The notes under the pieces are model-generated. The model ran no database searches and was not told the DNA's origin. It was given only the letters and a program-made list of their open reading frames with translations. Both the position numbers and the translations under genes were made by a program. Of a DNA stretch of 64,000 bases, positions 1 through 9,307 are shown piece after piece (the stretch's first letter is position 1; the number at the start of each line of letters is the position of its first letter). The stretch spans positions 6,001 through 70,000 of the forward strand of contig JADIYD010000003.1 of NCBI GenBank assembly GCA_016705475.1, given 5' to 3'. The stretch is from Betaproteobacteria bacterium. Lineage in GTDB: Bacteria; Pseudomonadota; Gammaproteobacteria; Burkholderiales; Rhodocyclaceae.

Positions 1-463
1 CATCCAGCGTCGCGAAGATGACGAGGTCGCCGTACAGGGCGGCGCCGCGGTTGATCACGTCGCAACACGGCATGATGCCGTCCGGCAGGCGGTGCTCGTA
101 CTTCCACAATTTCTTGCCGGATTTGGCGTCGACCGCAAACAGGCGGCTATACGAGGCGGTCACGAACATCTTGCCGTTGTGAATGACCGGCTGCGATTCC
201 TGGCCGCGCTGCTTCTCGCCGCCGAAGGACATCGACCAGGCCGGGACCAGGTTCTTCACCGACTTGGTGTTGATCTGGGTGGACGGGCTGAAGCGCTGAC
301 CCTGGGTGCCGAGGCCGAAGCTGACGACGTCACCGGTGGTCTTGGCATCGTTGAGGATGTCGGCGTCAGTGACGCCGGCGCTGGCCGGGCTGCCGGCGAA
401 TGCCGCTGCCGTCAGAAGCGCGAGGGTCAGTGCCTTCCGCTTGAAGGGGGTATGGCTGTGCAT
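1..463 (-). CDS. PQQ-dependent ethanol dehydrogenase (ExaA-type), N-terminal part
   Basis: This is the first ~154 codons of a periplasmic quinoprotein alcohol dehydrogenase; the 3' end lies outside the window. It starts at ATG 463 with GGAGACA just upstream, followed by a signal peptide ending near SPASA. The mature part shows the family features TTGDV, RFSP, EKQRGQESQ, SRLFAVDAKSGKKLW and the vicinal cysteines MPCCDVINRGAALYGD, whose disulfide packs on PQQ. The pattern matches ExaA/PedE ethanol dehydrogenases better than methanol dehydrogenases. The residue that separates calcium- from lanthanide-dependent enzymes lies in the missing part. A sigma-54 promoter precedes it, and the divergent operon encodes its accessory proteins. 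Confidence 0.9.
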   Translation of the reverse strand, partial: MHSHTPFKRKALTLALLTAAAFAGSPASAGVTDADILNDAKTTGDVVSFGLGTQGQRFSPSTQINTKSVKNLVPAWSMSFGGEKQRGQESQPVIHNGKMFVTASYSRLFAVDAKSGKKLWKYEHRLPDGIMPCCDVINRGAALYGDLVIFATLD

Positions 464-593
464 GGATTGTCTCCTTGATTATGCGATGGTTCCGACACGG
501 AAAAGCGTGCTGCACACGCTCCGGCTGCGCGGAATGACATGCTGGCGAGCCACCTCCATTCCCTGAATTGGCTCGCTGGCAGGGGACACAATC

Positions 594-609
594 TGCAAGG
601 GGTGTGCCA
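594..609 (-). promoter_or_regulatory. sigma-54 (-24/-12) promoter for the quinoprotein dehydrogenase
   Basis: Read on the minus strand the site is TGGCACACCCCTTGCA, a full match to TGGCAC-N5-TTGCW, about 130 bp upstream of the dehydrogenase start at 463. Expression would need RpoN and an enhancer-binding protein, which is not encoded in this window. Confidence 0.75.
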
Positions 610-821
610 AGCGGGGCCGAATTGCCCGGCGCTCCTGTTGGCGGGGCTTAAGCGGGCATTCCCGGGTTTTTTCCCAGGGGCGGGCAGTTGCCACGGCGGC
701 TGTTCCAATTGTCACCACCTGCTCCAAAGTTGCACAGTCGGGTTGTTCAGGCGCTATGACAGTGGGCCGAGCCGCGGCTCCATAGCCCGCCAGATCAGCG
801 TTTGCCGGAGAACGGGTGTTC

Positions 822-838
822 TTGGCACGCGCTTTGCG
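822..838 (+). promoter_or_regulatory. sigma-54 (-24/-12) promoter for the quinoprotein relay operon
   Basis: TTGGCACGCGCTTTGCG contains TGGCACG-N4-TTGCG with GG and GC twelve bases apart, as in RpoN promoters. It lies ~50 bp upstream of the start at 886 and faces away from the minus-strand site at 594-609. The 610-820 stretch between them has no gene and probably holds the shared activator sites. Confidence 0.75.
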
Positions 839-885
839 AACGGTTCTCGTCAAACAGCCCACAGGGCGAATTGGAGCGAGACACG

Positions 886-1656
886 ATGAAATACCCACTG
901 ACCATTGCGGCGATTGCCCTGGCGGCTCTGATGCCCCCGGCCGAGGCTGCCGCCTTGCGCGAAAGCGGCGATCCACTCGCCTCGGCACGCTGGTCGGAAA
1001 TGCAGAAAGCCTTCCTGGCCGGGGCGCCCGTGGTCTTCGATCCGCGCGTCAAGGTCATTGCGCCATCGACGGCCGAGAACCCGATGCAGGTACCGGTGAC
1101 AGTCGATGCCACGGCGCTGGCTGGCGTGGTCGAAGTGGTCGTCTTTGCCGACTTCAATCCCATCGTCCAGGTCCTGCGTTTCTTCCCGGAAGATGCGCCG
1201 GCTTTCCTCGGCTTTCGCGTCAAGCTGCAGCAGTCGACGCCGGTGCGTGCCGCTGTGCGTACGGCCGATGGTGTCTGGCATGTCGGCGGCACCTGGGTGA
1301 ACACCGTGGGCGGTGGCTGCACGGCCCCGTCGGCGGCAGGTGGTTCGAAGGAATGGCAGCAACGCCTCAATGAAGTGAGCGGCCGCCAGTGGAGCGAAGG
1401 CCCGAACGCCGGCCGGCTGCGCATGCGCATCGTGCATCCGATGGATACCGGACTGGTGGCAGGAACGCCGGCCTTCTTCCTCGAAGAAATCAACTTCGCC
1501 GATACCGCCGGCAAGCGCCTGATGCGCGTTCAGACCTACGAGCCGGTCAGCGAAAACCCGGTATTCACCTTGCAACGAACCAGCGCCGACGGCCCGGTCG
1601 AGGCGACTGGCAAGGACAACAACGGCAACGCGTTCAAGGCGAGGATAGACCAGTGA
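886..1656 (+). CDS. Quinoprotein dehydrogenase-associated SoxYZ-like carrier protein
   Basis: This 256-residue periplasmic protein resembles a fused SoxY-SoxZ sulfur carrier of the kind found beside PQQ dehydrogenases. The chosen ATG gives a clear signal peptide (MKYPLTIAAIALAALMPPAEA). The N-terminal half is SoxY-like and carries a VGGGCTAP segment near residue 145, equivalent to the SoxY swinging-arm cysteine. The C-terminal half is SoxZ-like, with a RIVHPMDTGL motif. It is the first gene of the operon behind the sigma-54 promoter, and its stop overlaps the next start by four bases. A role in relaying or protecting the dehydrogenase is family knowledge by association; the reaction is not established. 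Confidence 0.85.
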   Translation: MKYPLTIAAIALAALMPPAEAAALRESGDPLASARWSEMQKAFLAGAPVVFDPRVKVIAPSTAENPMQVPVTVDATALAGVVEVVVFADFNPIVQVLRFFPEDAPAFLGFRVKLQQSTPVRAAVRTADGVWHVGGTWVNTVGGGCTAPSAAGGSKEWQQRLNEVSGRQWSEGPNAGRLRMRIVHPMDTGLVAGTPAFFLEEINFADTAGKRLMRVQTYEPVSENPVFTLQRTSADGPVEATGKDNNGNAFKARIDQ

Positions 1657-2589
1657 AACGGCTGCTCTGCGCCTTACTGATACTGGCTGCCGGCCAACTC
1701 GGGGCGGTCGATTTCGACTACCGGCTGTCGGCCGTGCCGGTTGCCAAGGACGTTCACCTTCATCGGCAAGACGGAGGATTTCACTACCGACAACGGCGGC
1801 AATATCGTCAACACCGCCTTCATCGTCGCGCCGCAGGGCGTCATTGTCATCGACAGCGGCCCCTCGCTGCGTTACGGCCAACAGATGCGCCGGGCGATTG
1901 CCACGGTCACCGCCAAGCCCATCGCACTGGTCATCAACACCCACCACCACCCCGACCACTTCCTCGGCAACCAGGCTTTCGCCGATGTGCCCATCGCCGC
2001 GCTGGCCGAAACGCGCAACGGCATCGCCGCCGACGGCAACGCCTTTGCCGAAAACCTCTTCCGCATGAGCGGCGACTGGATGAAGGGCACCGAAGTCCAG
2101 ATCCCCGGCAAGACGCTGAACGCCGGTCGCTTCGATGTGGCCGGGCGCAGCCTGCGCCTTGTTGCGCTCGACGGACACACCGGCGCCGATCTGGTTATCG
2201 TCGATGACAGCAGTGGCGTCGTGTTTGCAGGCGATCTCGTCTTCAACGGCCGCGCGCCGACCACGCCGCATGCCGACGTCGCGCACTGGCTCGCGGCACT
2301 CGACCAGCTCGATGCCCTGACCCGCGAAGCGAGCTTCAAAGTGCTGCTGCCCGGCCACGGCGCACCGACGGCTGATGCCGCACCGATCCGCCAGACCCGC
2401 GCCTGGCTGACCTGGCTGAGCGCCACCATGCGTGACGCGGCGAAGGCCGGCCTGGACATGAACGACACGCTGGCCCTCCCGCTGCCGCCGGAGTTCGCCG
2501 CGCTGCCGGTGGCGGCCAGCGAATACCGTCGTTCGGTCGGCCATCTCTTCCCGGCGGCCGAGCAGGATGCATTGGGGGCGAAACGGTGA
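1653..2589 (+). CDS. Quinoprotein relay system zinc metallohydrolase (MBL fold), frameshifted
   Basis: This is a metallo-beta-lactamase-fold protein of the type paired with SoxYZ-like carriers at PQQ dehydrogenase loci. A GTG at 1653 overlapping the previous stop begins a signal peptide and FDYRLSAVPVAKD. The homologous continuation TFIGKTEDFTTDNGGNIVNT is in the +1 frame from about 1752, so one extra or two missing bases interrupt the gene there. The downstream frame has the zinc motif THHHPDHFLGN, a second histidine in DGHTGADL and GHGAPT near the end. If the break is real, only a TTG-started product from 1741 without a signal peptide could be made. A sequencing error is equally possible. 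Confidence 0.75.
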
Positions 2590-3323
2590 TTTCCGCCGCC
2601 AACATCGAGGCCCCGACCATTCCTGCGGTCAACCGGAAATTTTGGGCAATTTTGGGATTGTCCATTCTCTTCCACGCCTCGCTGTTCGTGCTGACCTCCT
2701 GGCAGCGCCAAAACGGGCCGGTCAGTCTGCCGCCCATCCTGGCTTCGATCCGCCTGATGGCGGTTACCGAATCCGGACCTGCTGCCAACGTCGCCCCGGC
2801 GCCGGCAGCCGTCCCCCAGAAGGCCCGGCAAGAAGCTGGTCGATCGGAACGGCCAGTGCCGCGCGCGACCCCGACTGCCGGGCCGGCCAATGTGCCGGCA
2901 AGCGTGCCATCGCCGTCGTCGGCGATGGCATCCGAAAACCTCGCGCCCGCGGCAGCGGCTTCTGCACCGACTGCCGAAGCCGCCCGGCCGGCTCCGGCCA
3001 TCGCGCCGCAGCGCCCGCAAAGCGAAGTCCTCGACGGCTATCGCCAGCGCCTCGGCGAACTGTTCGCCCGCCACCAGGAATACCCGCGCGTCGCCGCCAT
3101 GCGTGGTTGGGAGGGCGAAGTGCGCCTGCGCCTGAAGGTCGCCCGCAAGGGCAATCTGATCGGCGTCGCGCTCGACCGTTCGAGCGGCTTCGATGTGCTC
3201 GACCAGCACGCGCTGGCCATGCTCGAACAGCTGGCCAGCCTGCCGCCCCTGCCCGAGGCGCTGGATGCCAACGAAATTCAAGTCGTCGTACCCGTCAATT
3301 ACAAGCTCAAGAAAACAACATGA
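2586..3323 (+). CDS. TonB family energy-transducing protein
   Basis: This 245-residue TonB-like protein has a short cytoplasmic start, one membrane helix near residues 17-35 (FWAILGLSILFHASLFVLTS), a long Pro/Ala-rich spacer and a C-terminal TonB domain (GWEGEVRLRLKV...SSGFDVLDQHALAML). It begins at GTG 2586, overlapping the previous stop, and is followed immediately by a TonB-dependent receptor, so it probably serves that receptor. Residues ~13-24 (PAVNRKFWAIL) are encoded by element copy R1, an unusual case of an interspersed repeat forming the N-terminus. No exbB or exbD lies in this operon; the pair at 47-48 kb may supply the motor. Confidence 0.85.
   Translation: MISAANIEAPTIPAVNRKFWAILGLSILFHASLFVLTSWQRQNGPVSLPPILASIRLMAVTESGPAANVAPAPAAVPQKARQEAGRSERPVPRATPTAGPANVPASVPSPSSAMASENLAPAAAASAPTAEAARPAPAIAPQRPQSEVLDGYRQRLGELFARHQEYPRVAAMRGWEGEVRLRLKVARKGNLIGVALDRSSGFDVLDQHALAMLEQLASLPPLPEALDANEIQVVVPVNYKLKKTT
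2624..2657 (+). repeat. Dispersed 34-bp bipartite palindromic element, copy R1
   Basis: CGGTCAACCG is followed at the standard spacing by TTTTGGGCAATTTT. The copy lies inside the 5' coding region of the tonB-like gene. Confidence 0.85.
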
Positions 3324-5652
3324 AGAGACAAATCCCCAGCGTTCACTGCTCGCCATTGCGATCTCCGCCGCCTTTGCCCCGGCCTTTGCCGCTGAGAATG
3401 TCGTGACCACGGCCACCGTCGAAGTTGTCGGCACCACGCCGCTTTCCGGCATCGGCGTGCCGCGCCTGCACCTTCCGGCCAACGTCCAATCGCTCGACGA
3501 CCGCCGGCTCGACGAAATCGAAAGCCAGAACATCGCCGAACAACTGGTGCGCCAGGTGCCGGCCGTGACCATGAATGAAGTGACGGGCAACCCCTATCAG
3601 GCCGACATCAATTACCGTGGCTTCACCGCTTCGCCGCTGCTCGGCACGCCGCAGGGGCTGTCGGTCTTCGTCGATGGTGTTCGCATCAACGAGCCCTTCG
3701 GTGACACGGTCAACTGGGATTTGATCCCCAATTCGGCGATTGCCGGCATTGACCTGATCCCCGGTTCCAACCCGGCTTTCGGTCTGAACACGTTGGGCGG
3801 TGCGCTGGCCATGCGCACCAAGAGCGGTTTCTCGCATCCCGGTGGCAAGATCGAGTTTTCCGGCGGCAGTTTCAATCGCACCAACACCGAGCTGGAGTAC
3901 GGCGGCAACAACGGTACCTTTGGTTGGTACGGCGCAGGCGACTGGTTTCGTGAAGACGGCTGGCGCGATCATTCGCCGTCCGACGTCAAACAGTTCTTTG
4001 GCAAGCTGTCCTTCCGCAACGCCGCCGGCGAGGCCGACCTGACGCTGACCAAGGCGCGCAGCCGGCTGATCGGCAACGGCCTGCTGCCGCAATCGATGCT
4101 TGCCCAGCGCCGCGAAGCGATCTTCACGCACCCCGACGAAACGCGCAACGACCTGACCCAGCTCGCCCTGAACGGCAAGCTGTGGCTCAGCGACACACAG
4201 AGCCTGAGCGGCAGCGTTTACCACCGCCGGACCAAGACGCGCACCCTCAACGGCGACATGAACGACGAGTACGAGGATGACTACGAAAACTGGATAACCG
4301 GCGGCAGTGTCGGCCCGGCGCCTGACGAAACTGGCGCCAACAACCGCACGCGGACAAGCCAGCGCGGTACCGGTGTCGCGGCGCAGTGGAATTTCAGCGG
4401 CAAGCAGCACCAGCTCGCCGTCGGCGCATCCTACGATCAGGCGCGCATCCATTTCCAGCAGACGCAGGAGTTGGGCGAGCTTGACGCCAGCCGGGGTGTT
4501 ACCGATCTGCAGGCGCTGTCCATTCAGAATCAGATCAAGGGCAAGACCAGCACGGCCAGCCTGTTCATCACCGATACCTGGTCACTCGCCCCGAACCTGC
4601 ACCTGACCGCCTCGGCGCGCTACAACATGAGCCACGTCACAACGTTCGACGAACTCGACCGCACGGCGCCCAACCTTGACGGTGACCACAAATACCGCAA
4701 GCTCAACCCGGCCATCGGCCTCTCCTGGCAGATCGTCCCGACGCTCAACGCCTATGCTGGCTTCAGCCAGGGCAACCGCGTGCCGACGCCGATCGAACTG
4801 GGTTGTGCCGACCCGGCCAACCCGTGCACCCTGCCCAATTCGATGGCCGCCGACCCCTACCTCAAGCAGGTCGTCGCCCGTACGCTGGAGGCCGGCCTGC
4901 GCGGCAAGCTGGCTGCTGACACCCATTGGAATGCCGGCGTCTTCCGCACCATGAGCAGCGACGACATCCTGTTCGTGGGAACTTCGACCAGCGCCGGCTA
5001 CTTCACCAACTATGGCAAAACGCTGCGCCAGGGCCTCGAACTCGGCCTCAACGGCAACATTCAACGTGTCGACTGGTACGCCAATTACAGTTGGCTACAA
5101 GCCACTTTCCGTTCCGATGCCTGCATCCTGGCCGAAAACAACAGCACGCGTGGCACGGCAGCCGAATGCACGGGCGGCGGCCAAGACGACGAGATTTTCG
5201 TCAAGAAGGGCAACCATATCCCCGGCCTGCCGAAGCATAGCCTCAAGCTCGGCCTCGCCTGGCGTGCCACCGACTGGTTGCGTATCGGCGGGGACGTGCA
5301 GGCCTTCTCCGGCCAGTACGTGCGCGGCAATGAAAACAACCAGCATCAGAGCGGTACGGCCACCGATGCCCTGGGCAGCACGCGGACCTTCGACGGCTCG
5401 GGCCGGATTCCCGGCTATGCCATCCTCAACCTCAATGCCGAAGCCAGGCTGGGCGGCGGCTGGCAGCTCTTTGCCAAGGTCAACAACGTCTTCGACAAGC
5501 ATTACGCGACGGCCGGCGCGCTGGCCGAGAACCCCTTCGTCAGCGGCAGCTTCCAGGCCAATCCGAACGACTGGCGCCGTGAAACCTTCGTCGCGCCAGG
5601 TGCACCGCGCTCCGGGTGGATCGGCGTGCGCTACGTGTTTGGCGGCAAATGA
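3320..5652 (+). CDS. TonB-dependent outer-membrane receptor, frameshift in signal peptide
   Basis: This is a ~776-residue outer-membrane receptor with an N-terminal plug (NVQSLDDRRLDEIESQNIAEQLVRQVPAV, FVDGVRINEPFGDTVNWDLIP) and a 22-strand-type barrel ending in GVRYVFGGK. The natural ATG at 3320 overlaps the tonB-like stop and encodes MKRQIP, but the rest of the signal peptide (QRSLLAIAISAAFAPAFA) is in another frame. One missing base near 3330, in an A run, would restore it; no start codon sits close by in the barrel frame. Its place between a dedicated TonB and the dehydrogenase regulators suggests uptake of something the dehydrogenase needs, such as a metal or cofactor. The substrate cannot be read from the sequence. 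Confidence 0.8.
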
Positions 5653-7058
5653 ACTTTCAAAATTGGCCGATTTTCCCGGTTGACCGCAGCAAGTTGCGGT
5701 TGAGCCTGCACACCCGCGTCGGCCTCGTTCTCACCGCGCTGGCGGCCAGCCTGCTCATCATCCTCGCCGGTTTGTGGCTGCACGGCACGCGCAACGCCAT
5801 CCACGAAGAAGTCGAGGCGGCATCGCGTGTTTCCGAGCAATGGCTGAAAGCCGTGCTCGGCGAAATGCAGGGCGTGCCGGCCGCTACGCGTGGCGAGCGC
5901 TTGCTTGGCGTCGCCCGCGCCATCGGCCGGGTGCGGGCCAATGAACTCGAAATCCGTACGGCTGCCGGCGACACCATCTACCGCTCGCCGGCCCCGACCT
6001 ACAAGGCGGGGCGCACGGTGCCGGGCTGGTTCGCCGGGTTGCTCGCGCCTGAACTGCCGACGCGCACACTGGCTGTCGATGGTTACACGCTGACCCTGCA
6101 TCCCGACGCCTCGCGCGCCATGCTTGACGCCTGGGATGATCTGGCTGCAATGGCCGGCTGGGCTGTCGCCTTGCTCGGCCTCATTTTTGTCGCGACGCGC
6201 GGTGCGCTGGGCCGCGCTCTGCACCCGCTCGCCCAGATCATGCGCGCCCTTGACCGCACCGGGCGCGGCCGTTTCGACACCCGTCTGCCGGTCTTCGCAA
6301 CACCCGAACTCGGCCGCATCTCGCGCGCTTTCAACGGGATGGCCGACCGGCTGGGCGAGGCGGTGGACGACAATGTCCGCCTCGAAAGTGCCCGTGAAGT
6401 CGACCGCCAGATGAATACCCGCCTCGAAGAAGAGCGCCGGGTAATTGCCCGAGAACTGCATGACGAACTCGCCCAGGGCATCACCGCCGTGCGCGCACTG
6501 GCCGGCGCCATCGTCCAGCGCACCGGCGATGCACCGTCGTTGCACATTCCGGCCCAGGGCATCGTCGCCGTAACAGGTGAAATGCAGGATGGTGTGCGCA
6601 ATATTCTGCACCGCCTGCGCCCGGCCGCTGGCCATGGGTTGGCCGTGACGCTGGAGCGCCAACTTGCCAACTGGCAGGGGCAGCACCCGGAGATCATCGC
6701 AAACAGCCATTTCGCCATTGGTCCGCAACCCGTGTCCGATGATCTGGCCATGGCCGTCGTCCGCATCGTGCAGGAAGGCCTGACCAATGTCGTGCGCCAT
6801 GCGCACGCCACGCAGGTCGATCTGGCCATCAGCCGCGTTGGCGGTTGGCTGCAGCTGACCCTGGCCGACAACGGTCGCGGCCGTTACGGACAGCCCTCGG
6901 CGCAGCCCGGTTGCGGCCTTGGCCTGGCCGGCATGGGTGAGCGCATCGCCGCTTTTGGCGGCCATCTTCAATTCGAACAACCGGTTGGCGGCGGCTTCCG
7001 TATCTTCGCCCGCCTGCCGGACGCCGTAGTGCAACACGCCCCGGAGGAATTCGCATGA
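5649..7058 (+). CDS. NarL-type sensor histidine kinase
   Basis: This 469-residue membrane kinase has two membrane helices (about residues 19-41 and 160-180) around a ~115-residue periplasmic region, then HAMP, a HisKA_3 dimerisation box (RELHDELAQGITAVRAL) and an HATPase domain with NVVRHAHA and GLGLAGMGERI. It starts at ATG 5649, overlapping the receptor stop, and its own stop overlaps the regulator start. Residues ~2-13 (FQNWPIFPVDRS) come from element copy R2. The arrangement recalls the ExaDE/PedS-PedR systems that control quinoprotein ethanol oxidation, so it likely senses alcohol metabolism or metal supply for the operon (inference). Confidence 0.87.
   Translation: MNFQNWPIFPVDRSKLRLSLHTRVGLVLTALAASLLIILAGLWLHGTRNAIHEEVEAASRVSEQWLKAVLGEMQGVPAATRGERLLGVARAIGRVRANELEIRTAAGDTIYRSPAPTYKAGRTVPGWFAGLLAPELPTRTLAVDGYTLTLHPDASRAMLDAWDDLAAMAGWAVALLGLIFVATRGALGRALHPLAQIMRALDRTGRGRFDTRLPVFATPELGRISRAFNGMADRLGEAVDDNVRLESAREVDRQMNTRLEEERRVIARELHDELAQGITAVRALAGAIVQRTGDAPSLHIPAQGIVAVTGEMQDGVRNILHRLRPAAGHGLAVTLERQLANWQGQHPEIIANSHFAIGPQPVSDDLAMAVVRIVQEGLTNVVRHAHATQVDLAISRVGGWLQLTLADNGRGRYGQPSAQPGCGLGLAGMGERIAAFGGHLQFEQPVGGGFRIFARLPDAVVQHAPEEFA
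5655..5688 (-). repeat. Dispersed 34-bp element, copy R2
   Basis: A minus-orientation copy within the first 15 codons of the sensor kinase gene. CGGTTGACCG and the AATTGGCC core are both present at normal spacing. Confidence 0.85.
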
Positions 7059-7702
7059 ACAACCCACTGCAAGGCAAGCGCATCCTGCTCGCCGACGACC
7101 ACGCGATGGTTCGCCTCGGCTTTCGTTGCCTGCTCGAAGGTGCGGGCGCCACGGTGGTAGGCGAGGCCGAGAATGGCGAAAACGCCGTCCGTCTCTACGC
7201 CGAACTGAACCCGGACGTTGTCGTGATGGATGTCTCGATGCCCGGCATCGGCGGCCTCGCCGCGCTCGAACGCCTGCTGGCCTGGGATGCGAAAGCCAGG
7301 GTGCTCATGCTCTCGGCCCACAACGACGACATCGTGCCGGTGCGCGCCCTGCGCCTCGGCGCCCGTGGTTACCTGTGCAAACGGGCAGCGCCCGAGGAAT
7401 TCCTGCGTGCCGTCGGCCAGGTGGCGAGCGACCGCCGCTACCTCGATCCGGAACTGGCGCAGGCTGTCGCGCTGGCTCAGTTGTCCGGTTCGAGCAGCCC
7501 GGTCGATACCTTGACCGAAAAGGAGCTGGCCGTCTTCATGAAGCTGGCCGAAGGTCGTTCGGTCAACGATGTGGCCGAGGATTTCTGCCTGAGCCCGAGC
7601 ACGGTCGGCACGCATCTTTATCACATCAAGCAGAAGCTCAATGTGCAGAACGCAGCCGAGCTGACGCTGGTCGCCGTGCGTAACGGCCTGATCGAGGCCT
7701 GA
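7055..7702 (+). CDS. NarL/LuxR-family response regulator
   Basis: This 215-residue regulator has a receiver domain (ILLADDHAMVRLG; phospho-acceptor Asp in DVVVMDVSMPG near residue 57; Lys in LCKRA) and a C-terminal LuxR-type helix-turn-helix (LTEKELAVFMKLAEGRSVNDVAEDFCLSPSTVGTHLYHIKQKL). It overlaps the kinase gene by four bases and is the evident partner. It lacks an AAA+ domain, so it cannot itself open the two sigma-54 promoters upstream and must act at another step or with another activator. Confidence 0.9.
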   Translation: MNNPLQGKRILLADDHAMVRLGFRCLLEGAGATVVGEAENGENAVRLYAELNPDVVVMDVSMPGIGGLAALERLLAWDAKARVLMLSAHNDDIVPVRALRLGARGYLCKRAAPEEFLRAVGQVASDRRYLDPELAQAVALAQLSGSSSPVDTLTEKELAVFMKLAEGRSVNDVAEDFCLSPSTVGTHLYHIKQKLNVQNAAELTLVAVRNGLIEA

Positions 7703-8616
7703 TGTCAGCCGATCTGTTGTTCCCTGCCTGTCAGCCGCGCTGCGTCCGGAAGATGGGGGTCGGCGACGGGCACATCCTGCATGTCGAGGAATGCGGGCCG
7801 GCGGATGGTGTGCCGGTTTTGTTTTTGCATGGCGGGCCGGGGGCGGGCTGCATGGCGGAACATCGGCAACTCTTCGACCCGGCGGTATATCGGGTCGTCA
7901 TGATAGATCAGCGCGGTGCAGGACGCAGTTTGCCGAGCGGCGAGCTCGAGGCCAATACGACACTCGATCTGATTGCCGATCTGGACTACGTGCGCGAGGC
8001 GCTGGGCATTTCCGGCTGGATCGTATTCGGCGGTTCTTGGGGCAGCCTGCTGGCCCTGGCTTACGCCCAGATTTATACGGAGAACGTGCATGGGCTTGTC
8101 TTGCACGGCATTTTTCTCGGTTCCCGCGAGGAAATTGTCGCCTATACGCGTGGCTTGGGCAGCCTGCTGCCGCGCCTTGAGCGAGGTGATCCGCTGGCGA
8201 CATTTGCCCGGATCATCCTGAGCGAGCAGGCCGAGCGGGCAGCTCAGGCGGCGCGCGTGTGGCTCGACTACCAGCGAGGCCTGATCGGCAAGGAGCCGCT
8301 CGACGCGCCGCCCAATGCGATGCAGCAGGCCAGGGCGCGCATCCAGATGCATTATCTGACCCGCGACTGTTTCCTGAGGCCGGGGCAGCTGCTGGCGGGC
8401 ATCGAGCGGATTCGCCATTTGCCGGCGATCATCGTTCAGGGCTTGGCCGATCCGGTTTGCCCGCCGGTTGCGGCCGAAGCGCTGCACCGCGCGTGGCCCG
8501 AAGCAACCTGGGTGCCGGTGGCGAGCGCCGGTCACGATGCCTTGTCCCCGGGCATGGCCCGCGCCTGCATCAAGGCGCTGAGCTGGGTTGTGGAATGCGT
8601 CGAAAGTTTTGATTGA
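7702..8616 (+). CDS. pip: Proline iminopeptidase-like alpha/beta hydrolase
   Basis: This 304-residue serine hydrolase matches prolyl aminopeptidases, which release N-terminal proline from peptides. Visible features are the oxyanion-hole motif HGGPGAG, DQRGAGRS, the nucleophile elbow GGSWGSLLALAYAQ (Ser near residue 113), the acid in GLADPVCPP and the catalytic His in SAGHDAL. The ATG overlaps the response-regulator stop by one base, so it is probably co-transcribed, although nothing links it functionally to quinoprotein metabolism. Length is close to the usual ~310-320 residues. Confidence 0.85.
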   Translation: MSADLLFPACQPRCVRKMGVGDGHILHVEECGPADGVPVLFLHGGPGAGCMAEHRQLFDPAVYRVVMIDQRGAGRSLPSGELEANTTLDLIADLDYVREALGISGWIVFGGSWGSLLALAYAQIYTENVHGLVLHGIFLGSREEIVAYTRGLGSLLPRLERGDPLATFARIILSEQAERAAQAARVWLDYQRGLIGKEPLDAPPNAMQQARARIQMHYLTRDCFLRPGQLLAGIERIRHLPAIIVQGLADPVCPPVAAEALHRAWPEATWVPVASAGHDALSPGMARACIKALSWVVECVESFD

Positions 8617-8661
8617 GCAGTTTGGCGAACAAGACCGAAAGTTCGCCGGTATGATCGGCCG

Positions 8662-9303
8662 ATGACAACCATCGACATTGTTTCCGACCTCGTCTGCCCA
8701 TGGTGCTACATCGGCCTGCGCCGGCTGGATGCCGCGATTGCCAACGTGCGCCAGGAATTTCCGGACTTCTCCTGTGCAATGCGCTGGCGCCCGTTCTTCC
8801 TCAATCCCGATACCCCGCCGGAAGGCGAACCCTACCTGCCGTTTCTCGAAAAGAAATTCGGCGGCCCGGCGCCGGTAGTGGCGCTGTTCGAGCGCGTTCG
8901 CGCAGCTGGTCGGCCGTGGGGCGTTGACTACGCTTTCGAGAAAATCCAGGTTCGTGCCAACACGCTGCAGGCGCACCGGCTGATCCACTGGGCGCAGCAG
9001 CGGGGCGATGCGGCCCGGCTCGTCGAGCGCTTGTTTGTCGCGCAGTTCCAGCGCGGCGAGCGGATTGGTGACCGTTCCCTGCTGGTTCAGCTAGCGGTCG
9101 AGTGCGGCTATCCCGCGGACGCCGTGGAACGCTACCTGGCGTCGGGCGCTGACACCGACGAAGTTCGCGCCATGGAGCGCAGCTACCGGGCGATGGGTAT
9201 TTCGATGGTGCCGACCTTCATCGTCGATGGTCTGGAGGTAGTGGTGGGCGCCGAAGATCCGGCCATCCTCGCCGCAGCCATCCGCCGGACGCTGGGCCGA
9301 TAG
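8662..9303 (+). CDS. DsbA family oxidoreductase (FrnE-like)
   Basis: This 213-residue thioredoxin-fold protein has an N-terminal CPWC active site (SDLVCPWCYIGLRRLD), a helical insertion and the cis-proline loop VPTFIVDG near residue 190. There is no signal peptide, so it should act in the cytoplasm, as FrnE-type dithiol-disulfide isomerases do. It follows the peptidase gene after 45 bp, probably in the same transcript, and converges with the PEP-CTERM gene whose stop lies five bases away. 2-Hydroxychromene-2-carboxylate isomerase is a related alternative, but the intact CxxC favours a redox role. Confidence 0.85.
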   Translation: MTTIDIVSDLVCPWCYIGLRRLDAAIANVRQEFPDFSCAMRWRPFFLNPDTPPEGEPYLPFLEKKFGGPAPVVALFERVRAAGRPWGVDYAFEKIQVRANTLQAHRLIHWAQQRGDAARLVERLFVAQFQRGERIGDRSLLVQLAVECGYPADAVERYLASGADTDEVRAMERSYRAMGISMVPTFIVDGLEVVVGAEDPAILAAAIRRTLGR

Positions 9304-9307
9304 CCTT

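Noticed and set aside
850..2544. Long minus-strand open frame opposite the SoxYZ and hydrolase genes
   Set aside because: A shadow of high-GC coding on the plus strand; no family features, and the plus-strand genes are well supported.
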